A DNA stretch of 64,000 nt from JAJCYK01 sp965224285. Its GTDB lineage: Bacteria > Bacteroidota > Bacteroidia > Cytophagales > Cyclobacteriaceae. Positions 34,758 through 44,490 of this stretch are shown piece after piece; positions within the stretch are counted from its first letter, which is position 1; every line of letters starts with the position of its first letter. The notes beneath the pieces are model-generated. The model ran no database searches and was not told the origin of the DNA. It saw only the letters and a list, made by a program, of their open reading frames with translations. The stretch covers positions 5,118,934-5,182,933 of the forward strand of contig OZ245043.1 of assembly GCA_965224285.1 (NCBI GenBank), in the 5' to 3' direction. Made by a program: the position numbers and the translations under genes.

Positions 34758-37706
34758 TCATGGCACGGGTTCCATATTTTGTAAGTAGGCCAGCAGGTCG
34801 GCCATCTCTTTGTTATTGAGAGAGTTTTCAAAGCCTTCCGGCATGTAGGACTGCCCGGTAGACTTAAAATTGGTGATCTTGCTCCGGGCGATCAATCTTT
34901 CCGCTCCACCCTGTTGCCTGATGGTCACCGCATGATCCGATTCAGCGATAATTACTCCGGAAAATAGATCACCATCTTCAGTTTCCACCAAATAGGTCAG
35001 ATACCTGTTCTCCACTGCGGCATTGGGGTCCAGGATATCATGTATTAGTGTTTTACTGCTCTTTCGATGGATTTCAGTTAGATTCGGTCCCACCTCCACT
35101 CCTATTGAGCCCTTAATGTGGCACCCGGCGCAATGCTCCTGAAAAATTTGTGCTCCAGCAGCTGCATTTCCGGAGAGCTCTAATGCCGGTTGAAGTTGTG
35201 CCAAGGCTTCATCCCTGGTTATCACTCCTGAATCATTAAATAGAGCTGAGGCCATTCGCTTTATTTCCGGATCATCGCTGAATAATAGATGTCGTCGGCG
35301 TTCCAGATCGAAGTTAATTTCGCCTAGGTTTATGGATTTTTCATTAAGTGCCTGAAGCAGGCTTTTCTGATAAGCATTGTGGTAAAGCAAAACATTGCCA
35401 GCTTCCGTTCGGGTTCTGGGGCTAAGGGTAGGCCATAAACTGATCAGGATGGAATCCAATTCTGCGGGGGTTGATGCGCTTAATTGATTGAGGGAGGCTT
35501 TCTGTAAAATCCACGGCTGCATGGGTTTCAACAATTCGAGGAGATTATTTCTTTTTGACGGGTAGTCCATAAACCGGAGCTGACGCAGCGCTGCTAACCG
35601 TTCAGAGACCGAGTAGGAGCTATCCACTATAACAGCTAAGGCCCTATTTATGGCTTTGGTTTGATTATCTCCTGGAGGGAGGTTGTAATGTTGCCGGATA
35701 CTCCAGAGATAAGCCAGCGTGGAATCCGATACGCTGGCTTCCAGGGCCTGCAGATCTCCGGTTACCTCTGCTACTTGATCGGTCTGGATCAAGCCCAGTT
35801 CCAGGGTTTGAGCTATTCCACGAATCATAGCTTCGGAAAATGCCTGATTATGAAAATACCGGCGACCCAATGCGATCAGTTGGTTTGGGGCTACTCCATT
35901 TTGTAAACCTATGGCGGCCAGCTGGCTAACGAAGTGCTTTAGATTGGAAGAATTGGGCAGGTTTTCAGTAGCTAATATGCGTTCAAGTAAGGGTTTGGTA
36001 TCATTTTGAACTCCCAATACCAAAGCTCTTAATACCCAAGGCTGATCATGTGAAACTATCGCCTGATTTGCGAAAGTCTGATACCACTCATCATCCAGTA
36101 CAAGATTGCATTGGGAAGTCCAAAAGCCAATACTAAGAGCAGCTTGTAGTCGCACTGAAGCTATCTCACTAGACAGCAGGTCAAGTAATAAACCGCGGAA
36201 TTCCTCGCAGGTGTGCAGGGATTCACTGGCTTTCAAGGCCTGGATCTGTACTTCAGGTGAGGGGTCCTGGAGCGCAAAAATGATATGGTCGTCAGTTAAA
36301 CTACCCATGCCCTCCAGGGTCCACAATGCATGAACCCTGCTCACATCCTTAGGACCATAAATCAACATTTCCTCCAATGGATCTATCGCATTGCCATCAT
36401 TCATTTGTACCAGCAATCGTTGGGCGGTAAGGCGCCACCACTGATTGGGATGCTCCAGATAACCAATCAGATCAATGGGATTTTCGGTTAATGGGAATTC
36501 TGTGGTTGGCTGAGTCCACTCAGCTAAACGGATACGATATATTCTGCCTTTATCTTTGCCGGCATTTAGATCCATTTGGCTTTCAATCTCATCCGGGATC
36601 CATTCAGGATGCTCAATAACCTGGCGATGCATATCCAGTAAATAAAGATAGCCATCCGGGCCCACAGTCAGGTTCACCGGCCTAAAGGATCGATCACTGG
36701 ATCGAATAAATTCTGATTTTGAGTCTACTCTTCGGGCTATCAAACCACCCCTGCCATCATTGATAACCTGATCTCTATGGACCAGATTTAATACCACATC
36801 CGCTACCAATACCGTATGATCCAAATCAGCAATAGTACCACCACCATAATAGGTAATACCACAAGCGCCTGAAAAATAACCGGATTGTTCCGGATGATTG
36901 ACCCGGGTTTCCTGGACGCCGATCGGGTAGATTCGTGATAACCCGCTGGAAGTCTCATGGTCGGATATATTTACCAGGGCATGAGGAGGGTCCACCATCA
37001 GTTCCCCATGATAATACGCGGGCATCACCAGATTTGAAATATGTGTAAGGTTATGGGTTTGAAAAAACCTTCCCCACCGGTCCATGGCCAGTTCAAATCC
37101 ACCTGATGATTCACCCCAAATTTGAAATTCCCGGGAATTGATCTTAAACCTAAAATCATTACCCCGCAAGGAGTAACTGGAATCTGCTTGATCCGGCCAG
37201 AATGGTTTACCATTATTACCTCCATTAGCGCCATAGATCCAGTTATCCAGTCCGTAGGTCAGACCGTTGAAGTTATGTTGGGTGTTGCCCACTTCAAAGC
37301 CCCCTAGAATCACTTCCCGATACTCACCATATTCATCACCGTCACGGTCTGAAACAAACAGTATGTTAGGAGGTGCGGCTACCAGGAATCCATCCCGGTA
37401 GGGTAAAAGGGAAGTAGCTGCTCCCAGAGAGTCGCTGAACATTTGCCTAATATCATATTCACCGTCACCATTGCTATCTTTAAGTAAGACTATCCGGCTT
37501 TCTTGCTCCATAAGGGGATATCCCGGCATTTCCAATACAAATGCCCTCCCTCTATGATCAAATTCCATATCTACAGGGTCAAATATCAATGGTTCGCTGG
37601 CAACCAGATCAATGGCATAATCCGGCGGTAATTCCAAGCGGATTTCCACTTCATTGGTGCAGCTCCAGTATAGGACTACCATCAATGACCATAGATAATA
37701 TTTCAT
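34758..37706 (-). CDS. PVC-type dehydrogenase/HEAT/cytochrome c lipoprotein
   Basis: Start taken at the ATG at 37706 (982 residues), which gives a lipoprotein signal with lipobox YWSC at residue 16; a longer frame to 37895 adds a non-homologous leader overlapping the divergent gene. Residues about 30-420 form the membrane-bound dehydrogenase propeller (PPDYAIDLVASEPLIFDPVD, then RGRAFVLEMPGYP). About 430-830 is a HEAT-like helical repeat region. About 840-982 is cytochrome c with CAGCH near residue 858. The type is widespread in Planctomycetes, Verrucomicrobia and Bacteroidota for periplasmic oxidation of sugar-like compounds. It would bind haem and deliver electrons to the respiratory chain. 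Substrate unknown. Confidence 0.9.
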   Translation of the reverse strand: MKYYLWSLMVVLYWSCTNEVEIRLELPPDYAIDLVASEPLIFDPVDMEFDHRGRAFVLEMPGYPLMEQESRIVLLKDSNGDGEYDIRQMFSDSLGAATSLLPYRDGFLVAAPPNILFVSDRDGDEYGEYREVILGGFEVGNTQHNFNGLTYGLDNWIYGANGGNNGKPFWPDQADSSYSLRGNDFRFKINSREFQIWGESSGGFELAMDRWGRFFQTHNLTHISNLVMPAYYHGELMVDPPHALVNISDHETSSGLSRIYPIGVQETRVNHPEQSGYFSGACGITYYGGGTIADLDHTVLVADVVLNLVHRDQVINDGRGGLIARRVDSKSEFIRSSDRSFRPVNLTVGPDGYLYLLDMHRQVIEHPEWIPDEIESQMDLNAGKDKGRIYRIRLAEWTQPTTEFPLTENPIDLIGYLEHPNQWWRLTAQRLLVQMNDGNAIDPLEEMLIYGPKDVSRVHALWTLEGMGSLTDDHIIFALQDPSPEVQIQALKASESLHTCEEFRGLLLDLLSSEIASVRLQAALSIGFWTSQCNLVLDDEWYQTFANQAIVSHDQPWVLRALVLGVQNDTKPLLERILATENLPNSSNLKHFVSQLAAIGLQNGVAPNQLIALGRRYFHNQAFSEAMIRGIAQTLELGLIQTDQVAEVTGDLQALEASVSDSTLAYLWSIRQHYNLPPGDNQTKAINRALAVIVDSSYSVSERLAALRQLRFMDYPSKRNNLLELLKPMQPWILQKASLNQLSASTPAELDSILISLWPTLSPRTRTEAGNVLLYHNAYQKSLLQALNEKSINLGEINFDLERRRHLLFSDDPEIKRMASALFNDSGVITRDEALAQLQPALELSGNAAAGAQIFQEHCAGCHIKGSIGVEVGPNLTEIHRKSSKTLIHDILDPNAAVENRYLTYLVETEDGDLFSGVIIAESDHAVTIRQQGGAERLIARSKITNFKSTGQSYMPEGFENSLNNKEMADLLAYLQNMEPVP

Positions 37707-37877
37707 GATAAGATCAATATAGGAATAAACTGGCAATCCAGCTATGGGTAGAATTTTCAAAAGCATACGTAGCATTAAACCGGTAATAAGGGGGATAAGA
37801 TTGGTAGTTGATGGTATTAGGTTAAATATTTGCCACACTAGTGCTACTTTTGTTGGTAATAACCTCGGAAAGTTTAG

Positions 37878-38918
37878 ATGCTTTCTATTAGACACTTACG
37901 CCCAACTCAAAAACGGATTGTTCAGCACATTCTTTTCTGGCTGGGGTACTACGCTTACCGGGTATTGAACTATGGGGGCTATGTCAACACCTACGAGAAT
38001 GTCATGTACGTGCAGGCTCTGGAGTTACCAGTCAAGATCCTAAGTGTCTATATTACCCTGTACTGGCTATTGCCGATTTTGTTAAAGCACAAAAAGAGTT
38101 TACTCTTCGGCATATCTATAGTACTGTTAATTTTGGTTAGCACCCTGATCCAATTGCAAATGATCCGGCTGATGGCTTCGCTGGGGATATACGATATCCG
38201 GGTAGAAGAAGTATTTACTTTCAGAAGATTTATGAGCGCCCAATGGCATATTATTTCAATTGTTTTCATTACAGCAGCCATTAAAATTCTTAAGAATGCA
38301 TACCAGGTGCAGCAAGATCATCAGGCGTTGGTCCAGGACAAGTTGGAAACGGAACTAAAATTGCTCAAAGCCCAGATCAATCCTCATTTCTTATTTAATA
38401 CATTGAACAGCTTATACGCATTAAGTCTGCAGAAATCGGAATTGACCTCCGCTATGTTGTTAAAGCTGTCAGACTTGATGCATTACATGCTGTATGATGC
38501 CGCTAGCCGTAGGGTGGCACTTACCAAAGAGCTGGAATATTTAGAAAGCTATATAGCCTTGGAGAAGATTCGCTATGGCGACGAGCTCAATATACTTTTT
38601 GAGATTGATGGGAACCTAGCGGGCATAAATATACCCCCCATGCTATTTATACCTTTAGTGGAGAATAGTTTCAAGCACGGACCTGGGAGCTCTAAGGAGG
38701 AGGGTTTCATTAGAGTGCAACTTTCTGTTAATCAAAGCGTAATAGAATTAAAAGTGGAAAACAGCCTGATAAACAGTTATAGGGAATCTAGCAGTGAAGG
38801 TTTTGGATTGAAAAACCTGAAAAGAAGGCTGGAGCTGCTCTACAAAGATCGATATGACCTATCCTTAACAAGGGAGTCAAACTTATTCCGGGCAAAGCTT
38901 CAATTAAAAATCGACTAG
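37878..38918 (+). CDS. LytS/YesM-type membrane histidine kinase
   Basis: The 346 residues have four membrane helices in the first 135 residues, then a His_kinase domain with LKAQINPHFLFNTLNSLYAL (phosphorylated His about 170) and an ATPase domain with PPMLFIPLVENSFKHG and GFGLKNLKRRLELLY. There is no periplasmic sensor domain, so a membrane or small hydrophobic signal is likely. The LytTR regulator gene follows 4 bp after its stop, forming a two-component pair. It is divergent from the PVC-type gene with 171 bp between the starts. Confidence 0.93.
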   Translation: MLSIRHLRPTQKRIVQHILFWLGYYAYRVLNYGGYVNTYENVMYVQALELPVKILSVYITLYWLLPILLKHKKSLLFGISIVLLILVSTLIQLQMIRLMASLGIYDIRVEEVFTFRRFMSAQWHIISIVFITAAIKILKNAYQVQQDHQALVQDKLETELKLLKAQINPHFLFNTLNSLYALSLQKSELTSAMLLKLSDLMHYMLYDAASRRVALTKELEYLESYIALEKIRYGDELNILFEIDGNLAGINIPPMLFIPLVENSFKHGPGSSKEEGFIRVQLSVNQSVIELKVENSLINSYRESSSEGFGLKNLKRRLELLYKDRYDLSLTRESNLFRAKLQLKID

Positions 38919-38922
38919 CATC

Positions 38923-39627
38923 ATGCTACATAAAGCTATTATAATAGACGATGAGCCCTTGGCTATTCAGGTCCTGACAGACTATATAAAGAGAATTGAC
39001 TTTCTAACCCTGGGCGCTAGTTGCCGGAATGCAGCAGAGGCCTACAATGAGCTGAATAGGGATAAGTTTGATGTGATGTTCCTGGATATTAATATGCCAG
39101 AGATGTCAGGTCTTGATCTGTTAAAAACCTTAACTCATCGCCCTAAATTGATTTTCACTACTGCATATAGGGATTACGCGGTTGAAAGCTATGAATACGA
39201 CGCCCTGGATTATCTGGTAAAACCCATTTCATTCACCCGTTTTTTAAAGTCTGTTCAAAAGTTAGTTCCAGATCAATACCGCGATCAATCGCAAAATGTC
39301 CATAGTTCGGGAAGCGCAGGCCAGCATATTTATTTAAAATCTGACAATAAGATTTTCAAAATATCTGTTTCCAATATAACCTATATAGAGAGTTTGAAAG
39401 ATGCGTTGATCGTGCATACCCCTGAGTATTCGGTTACTACCTATCAATCTATCAGCAATCTGGCTAAGATTTTACCCTCGGATAAATTCCTGAGAATCCA
39501 TCGGTCTTATTTAATCGGACTGGATAAAATAAAGTTTTTCAACAGCTCCACGGTCGGTGTGGGAGAGGAGGAACTGCCTATTGGCCGTACCTATAAGGAA
39601 GGGGTGTTGAGTACTCTGAAAGGTTAG
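38923..39627 (+). CDS. LytTR-family response regulator
   Basis: The 234 residues have a receiver domain with acidic D9/D10, phospho-acceptor D55 (VMFLDINMPEMSG) and Lys in DYLVKPISFTRFL, then a LytTR DNA-binding domain from about 130 (SNITYIESLKDALIVHT and FLRIHRSYLIGLDKIKF). It is the cognate partner of the kinase gene 4 bp upstream. Targets are unknown; the small exported protein gene 125 bp downstream is a candidate only by proximity. Confidence 0.95.
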   Translation: MLHKAIIIDDEPLAIQVLTDYIKRIDFLTLGASCRNAAEAYNELNRDKFDVMFLDINMPEMSGLDLLKTLTHRPKLIFTTAYRDYAVESYEYDALDYLVKPISFTRFLKSVQKLVPDQYRDQSQNVHSSGSAGQHIYLKSDNKIFKISVSNITYIESLKDALIVHTPEYSVTTYQSISNLAKILPSDKFLRIHRSYLIGLDKIKFFNSSTVGVGEEELPIGRTYKEGVLSTLKG

Positions 39628-39751
39628 CAAGTTTAAATTTCCATTTATCAGATAAAGGTACACCAATAGCGGGTGAAATCCTTTATATGTCCATTATCGG
39701 AATACTTAGCAGGGCAGACTTCGTGAAATAGAGTGGACCTAAAGACCGGAG

Positions 39752-40102
39752 ATGATGAATAAATGGTTGTGTATTACGCTTTTCATGATTTCATTGAAAT
39801 CCCCTGCTCAGATACCTGCTGAAATGGGACATTGGCAAATTAAGAACAACATTCACCGACCCCAGCATACCATAGTTGAATTCTACACCGCAGATTATAA
39901 GATGGTCTATCAGGAGCAGTTAAATCGCGATCTGGAATTAAATACCCACAACATCAGACTTATGGATATGCTGTTCCTGGATTTCATGAGCCGTTACTAC
40001 CCCGACTCCCAGGATAGTGCCCACTACCCCGCGGTGCTTTTGGAACAAGTGGTTTGGCAGGAACCCAAAGTAGAAAGCAGGCTGTTGAAGGAGGATCCTT
40101 AA
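39752..40102 (+). CDS. Small secreted protein, unknown function
   Basis: The 116 residues start with a signal peptide (MMNKWLCITLFMISLKSPAQ). The mature part has no recognised domain; it is hydrophilic with a strand-like VEFYTADYKMVYQEQLNRDL. It is on the same strand as the LytS/LytTR pair, 124 bp downstream. Its stop overlaps that of a small lipoprotein on the other strand by 4 bp. Confidence 0.55.
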   Translation: MMNKWLCITLFMISLKSPAQIPAEMGHWQIKNNIHRPQHTIVEFYTADYKMVYQEQLNRDLELNTHNIRLMDMLFLDFMSRYYPDSQDSAHYPAVLLEQVVWQEPKVESRLLKEDP

Positions 40103-40251
40103 CGGTAATGATTAGCCTGGGTATACTTCACTTTATTTTTTGCGTATACCGAGTTTGCGCAGGAATTTTGATGACTTACGCAGCTGGATAAAAAGTAACT
40201 TACCACAAAGGTCACCAATAGGATTCTAATAATTCTCAATTTTAAAGTCAT
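40099..40251 (-). CDS. Small lipoprotein (50 residues), unknown function
   Basis: Taken from the ATG at 40251 (50 residues), because there a signal segment begins: MTLKLRIIRILLVTFVVSYF with lipobox LSSC. The mature chain is only about 27 residues, with a second Cys. An upstream in-frame start would add AT-rich sequence of no protein character. No family recognised. Confidence 0.45.
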   Translation of the reverse strand: MTLKLRIIRILLVTFVVSYFLSSCVSHQNSCANSVYAKNKVKYTQANHYR

Positions 40252-40612
40252 AAAAATATTATTATAGTTATAAAAAAAAATGATATAATTATATTTAGCT
40301 TGCATAGTTATATACTCCTTCCAGGTTCTCGGTAACCTCCAACACCCTCCGGTTATTTACTAAATTGTTTAATATTATGTACATAATATGTTGTAAATCA
40401 GATATATAAATACATAATATTACTAATAAACTTTAACATGTTAGGGAATACCTATTCAGCTCAAAAAGCAAAGCATGTAGAAAAGGTAAAGTGTGAAATA
40501 TTCCGGGCAGGAAATGACCAAGGTCAGCCGGGTTGATGATGTTTATCTTCTGTGATAAAAGTTGCTATCATTTAAATTGTCCTGGTATTAAGTAATCCCA
40601 TTACCCTTGCTT
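40252..40612. other. Intergenic region with palindromic site
   Basis: AT-rich, 361 bp between a minus-strand lipoprotein and the plus-strand universal stress gene. No convincing frame. It contains the 18-bp palindrome described separately and a repeated half-site. Confidence 0.5.
40372..40389. promoter_or_regulatory. Perfect 18-bp palindrome with downstream half-site
   Basis: ATATTATGT-ACATAATAT is an exact 18-bp palindrome. The half TACATAATAT recurs at 40411-40420 in the same orientation. The spacing, and the position about 220 bp before the universal stress protein gene, make it a candidate regulator-binding site; the AT-rich composition tempers this. Confidence 0.4.
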
Positions 40613-41389
40613 ATGAATTACCTTAAACGCATTCTCATACCTACTGATTTTTCAAAATCCGCCCGCACGGCGCTCAGCTATGTAGCAGAACTGATAAAGC
40701 CTGATCCTGAGATAGAGATCTTACAACTACATGTTACATCGGCGGACGAAATACGGGAGGAGGTAGATAACCAGCTTAGTACAATATTCAAAGAATATCA
40801 TGCCAGTATCCCTAACCTGCGGTCTATGGTGAAAGATGGAAGCCTTACAGAGGAAATTTTAAAGGTGCAGCAGGAAATGAGTGTTGATTTGATCATAATG
40901 GGTACCGAAGGATCTACACAAGAAGAATCAATGGCTTTTACTAACACCTCTAGTTTGGTGCTGGAGGCGGATTGCCCGGTATTGGTAATACCTCCCCAGG
41001 CTAAAGATTTCTCCATGAAAAATGTGGCTTTGGCTCTTGGCTCGGAGGAGATTGACGATTCTTACCCCCTAGGAGTATTATTTGATATTACCAGGAGCTT
41101 TGATTCTAAACTGCACATTCTCACTATAAATCACACTGGACAACCTCCCTCCATTGATGAAATCAACGCTAATATACTTGAATATTACTTTGAAAAATGC
41201 GACTATCACTACGTGTTCCCGGTGGACTCGGATATTGAGCACGGCATAGCTCAGTATACCAAGGAACGAGAAATTGATTTGCTCACTATTTTGCCTCGAA
41301 ATCATGCCAAAAAAAGCACTCCTTCGGAAGGAAGATTGACCAAACTGCTGGCCATGCACGCATCGGTTCCTTTGTTGACCATTGATTAA
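40613..41389 (+). CDS. Universal stress protein (two-domain)
   Basis: Start at the ATG at 40613 (258 residues). The first Usp domain (1-137) has the N-terminal YLKRILIPTDFSKSARTALS, DLIIMGTEGS and CPVLVIPP; the nucleotide-binding G-x2-G loop is only partly conserved. The second half (about 140-258) repeats the fold in degenerate form with DLLTILPRNHA and SVPLLTID. Tandem Usp proteins of this kind are cytoplasmic and raised under stress or growth arrest. A palindrome lies in the upstream region. Confidence 0.88.
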   Translation: MNYLKRILIPTDFSKSARTALSYVAELIKPDPEIEILQLHVTSADEIREEVDNQLSTIFKEYHASIPNLRSMVKDGSLTEEILKVQQEMSVDLIIMGTEGSTQEESMAFTNTSSLVLEADCPVLVIPPQAKDFSMKNVALALGSEEIDDSYPLGVLFDITRSFDSKLHILTINHTGQPPSIDEINANILEYYFEKCDYHYVFPVDSDIEHGIAQYTKEREIDLLTILPRNHAKKSTPSEGRLTKLLAMHASVPLLTID

Positions 41390-41460
41390 CTGGCGACCAC
41401 CAGGCTTTTGCCGATAAGGGGGATAGTCCGGATGAGAGGGAGTACCAGGTTAAAATACAA

Positions 41461-41658
41461 TCAATTATAAGTCGTCAATAAACAAGCAACCCAATCCCTA
41501 AAAACACTAAACAACTTGGGGAGATCCCCCGATCCCTTCCCCATGCGTAGGCCAGAGGTGGTCAGTGGCCTCGCCGTCACGTGGTTTTGGCGAAGGAGAG
41601 CCTGCCATTCAGATCTGAAACTGATTTTTTTAAGCAAGATTGGTATTAAGAGTAGCAT
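41461..41658 (-). other. Anomalous short frame, possible fragment of a dispersed element
   Basis: A 65-codon minus-strand frame with different composition from its neighbours, containing GKGSGDLPKLFSVFRDWVAC. It has no signal, no partner and no domain I recognise. A self-complementary GGGGAGATCCCC sits in it. It resembles the debris of a repeated element rather than a functional gene. Confidence 0.25.
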
Positions 41659-41681
41659 AATTTGAGATCAGTAAAAATAAT

Positions 41682-42995
41682 TTGCTATTTAACGGATGCA
41701 AGCGAATCCGGTCTATTTTGAATCCTCCTTTAAAGAACTCAACTCAAAAAATTTCTTCGAAAAAAGTTCTGATAATGGCCGCCTTGATTGCCGCCGGGGA
41801 ATGCGTGTTTCTATTGCCATTTGTAGTGGCCCGTATATTCAGGCCTACTTTTCTGGATGTATTCCAGTTAACTAACCTGGAACTAGGCGCGGCTTTTTCA
41901 TTATACGGTATAATAGCGATGGTCTCCTATTTTTTTGGAGGCCCCTTGGCAGATCGCTTTTCCGCTCGCAACTTAATGACCGCAGCTTTGGTAGCTACCG
42001 CTATAGGTGGAGTATTATTTGCCTCAATTCCATCCCTTATCGTACTTACTCTATTATATGGTTTCTGGGGACTTACCACCATCATGTTATTTTGGGCAGC
42101 ATTAATACGAGCAACCAGGGAATGGGGGGGAACTGAATTCCAGGGACGAGCTTATGGATTGTTGGATGGTGGTCGGGGGTTTACCGCAGCGGCTCTGGCG
42201 TCAGTTTCAGTATTGATTTTTGCCGCTTTGTTACCTGAAAATGTTGACTCAAGTAGCCTAACTCAACGGACAGCGGCCTTAAAGCAGATAATATGGGTAT
42301 TTACCATAGTGGTGATATTGGTGGCGATCTTAGTATGGCTGGTAGTGCCCAATACTCGACCAATAAGTAAAAATCAAACCAGCTTAGACTGGACAGCTAT
42401 AAAAAGTGTATCGAAACTGCCGGTGATTTGGTTGCAGTCGGCGATAGTGGTTTGTGCCTATGCAGGCTACAAGGCAACCGATGATTTTTCTTTATTTGCC
42501 AGTGATGCACTTCAATATGATGATGTTGCGGCGGCTCAGGTAGGCACTATATCTTTTTGGGTGCGGCCGTTTGCAGCAATATTGGCGGGGATTACCGCTG
42601 ATTATTTCAAAGCCTCGTCGGTCATTATTCTATGTTTTATAATTATGATGCTCGGCAGCCTGGCTATTGCATCGGGTTTGATCCAACCAGGTTTGCCCTG
42701 GGTATTAGTGCTCACGGTGGTGGCCACCAGTGCTGGTATTTATGGATTAAGGGGTATTTATTTTGCCCTTATTGAGGAAGGTAAAATTCCCTGGGCACTA
42801 ACCGGCACCGCCGTGGGATTGGTCTCTACCTTAGGCTTTACACCTGATATATTCATGGGACCATTAATGGGCTTTCTAATTGATCGGTCACCTGGCGCAT
42901 TGGGTCATCAACACTTGTTTGGAGTTTTGGCAGGCTTTGCCATGATAGGCGCCATAGCCGGAGTGCTGTTTCAACGGAAATCCAACAATCACTGA
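41682..42995 (+). CDS. MFS transporter
   Basis: Up to 437 residues. No ATG lies near the expected start; translation probably begins at a TTG (41682 or 41718), since the ATG at 41775 would begin inside the first membrane helix. The protein has 12 helices; GGPLADRFSARNLMTA is the MFS loop motif after helix 2, and GRAYGLLDGGRGFTAA lies after helix 4. The pattern is near YihN/NarK-like MFS members. Substrate unknown. Its end overlaps the convergent YfcC-like gene by 7 bp. Confidence 0.87.
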   Translation: MLFNGCKRIRSILNPPLKNSTQKISSKKVLIMAALIAAGECVFLLPFVVARIFRPTFLDVFQLTNLELGAAFSLYGIIAMVSYFFGGPLADRFSARNLMTAALVATAIGGVLFASIPSLIVLTLLYGFWGLTTIMLFWAALIRATREWGGTEFQGRAYGLLDGGRGFTAAALASVSVLIFAALLPENVDSSSLTQRTAALKQIIWVFTIVVILVAILVWLVVPNTRPISKNQTSLDWTAIKSVSKLPVIWLQSAIVVCAYAGYKATDDFSLFASDALQYDDVAAAQVGTISFWVRPFAAILAGITADYFKASSVIILCFIIMMLGSLAIASGLIQPGLPWVLVLTVVATSAGIYGLRGIYFALIEEGKIPWALTGTAVGLVSTLGFTPDIFMGPLMGFLIDRSPGALGHQHLFGVLAGFAMIGAIAGVLFQRKSNNH

Positions 42996-44371
42996 TAACC
43001 GATCCATACCGCTACCATCAGCGCCAATGCCCCTATTATCCAAAGTTTGACCATAAGCCCAATTATAAACCTGAACCAACGATCATAGGGAATTTCAGCT
43101 ATACCCAGAATGCCCATGAGTACGGCATTGGTAGGCACCAGCATGTTGGTAAATCCATCTCCGAATTGGTAGGCTAGCACCGCGATTTGGCGGGAAACGC
43201 CGGTTAGATCAGCAATAGGGGCCATCAAGGGCATAGTGACATAGGCCTGACCACTCCCGGAAGGAACGAAAAAGTTCAAAACGCTCTGAATGAAGTACAT
43301 TCCTACCGCAGAAAACTCAGATCCCACACTTTGCAACGGAATACTGAGATAGTGCACAATGGTATGCAAAACCTGGCCGTCCTCCAGGATCAGCGCAATA
43401 CTCCGGGCAAATCCAATAAGTAAGGCAGTACCGGTCAGCTCCGCGGCACCTTGAATAAAGGTTGTGGCTGCCTTATCTGGTTTAATTTTACCTATGACCA
43501 TTACCACCAGGGTTAACACCAGGAAAACCGCGCCAATTTCAATCAAATACCAATGCCAGCCGGAGACCTCTGAGATGCCATACACAATCACTGCTATGCT
43601 TAGGGCAGTAGCTGTCAAAATTAACAAGTGAGACCGGGAGAAACTGGGGTAGGAAGCAGACGCCTGATGGATACTGGAGTCAACCCCGGTCATTAAGCTG
43701 GTCTGTGGATCTTTTTTTACTTTAAGGGCATAAGACCGAACGTGCAAAAAACCTACTACAAAAAATGGAATAAACAACACTAGCCGGTACCATAAGCCCG
43801 AAGTAGGTTTTAATTGAGCTACATCCTGGGCGATCATAACCGTAAATGGATTAATCGCGGCCACACCGTAACCAATGCCATATCCCACCACCATAATACC
43901 AATGGCGGTAATAGCATCCAATTGCAACGCCAGGGCCATGGCAATCAGGATCGATACAAAAGGAATGTACTCTTCAGCCATCCCAATAGTTCCCGAAGCC
44001 AGGGAAAAAAGCAGCATGGGGATAAATATCAGCCATTGATAGTTGTCGCTGAATTTTTGCAGCAGCTTACCAATGAATGCGTCAAAAGCTCCGGTTGATT
44101 TAGCTACGGCCAAAGCGCCTCCAATTATAAATATGAAAAATATGATAGCCTGGCTATCCGCCAGGGCCCGGGGCACCACGGTGAATAGGTGCCATGGTTT
44201 GAGATAGCTGGGGTCCTCGAGTGGCTGATAACTACCTGGTACTATTACATCACGACCATCCTCATTGGCCACTTCAAAAATACCCTGGGGTACCACATAA
44301 GTGGCTAGCAAGGCCACTATCATCATCATAAACAATAATACTAGGGTATGGGGTACTTTTAATTTTTTCAT
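42989..44371 (-). CDS. YfcC-family (C4-dicarboxylate anaerobic carrier-like) transporter
   Basis: The 460 residues have about 12 membrane helices. MKKLKVPHTLVLLFMMMIVA, ATYVVPQGIFEV, FIIGGALAVAKSTGAFDAFI, GMAEEYIPFV, NFFVPSGSGQAYVTMPLMAP and TNMLVPTNAVLMGILGIAEI are typical of the YfcC/DcuC-like family, several of which carry amino acids, peptides or arginine/ornithine-like substrates. It is divergent from the M19 dipeptidase gene, so uptake of peptide products is a reasonable guess. Confidence 0.92.
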   Translation of the reverse strand: MKKLKVPHTLVLLFMMMIVALLATYVVPQGIFEVANEDGRDVIVPGSYQPLEDPSYLKPWHLFTVVPRALADSQAIIFFIFIIGGALAVAKSTGAFDAFIGKLLQKFSDNYQWLIFIPMLLFSLASGTIGMAEEYIPFVSILIAMALALQLDAITAIGIMVVGYGIGYGVAAINPFTVMIAQDVAQLKPTSGLWYRLVLFIPFFVVGFLHVRSYALKVKKDPQTSLMTGVDSSIHQASASYPSFSRSHLLILTATALSIAVIVYGISEVSGWHWYLIEIGAVFLVLTLVVMVIGKIKPDKAATTFIQGAAELTGTALLIGFARSIALILEDGQVLHTIVHYLSIPLQSVGSEFSAVGMYFIQSVLNFFVPSGSGQAYVTMPLMAPIADLTGVSRQIAVLAYQFGDGFTNMLVPTNAVLMGILGIAEIPYDRWFRFIIGLMVKLWIIGALALMVAVWIGYQ

Positions 44372-44490
44372 AAGGCGATGGATGATTCTGCTGACAAGAT
44401 ATGGGACTAATATAAATTTTGGGAATCAATATGGTGATTTGTTGAATTTATAAATGCATATTACCTCCATCGTAGCTATTCCTCAGACAT

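Noticed and set aside
37707..37895. N-terminal extension of the PVC-type gene
   Set aside because: The lipoprotein signal begins at 37706. The extension overlaps the start of the divergent kinase gene and has no homology-like character.
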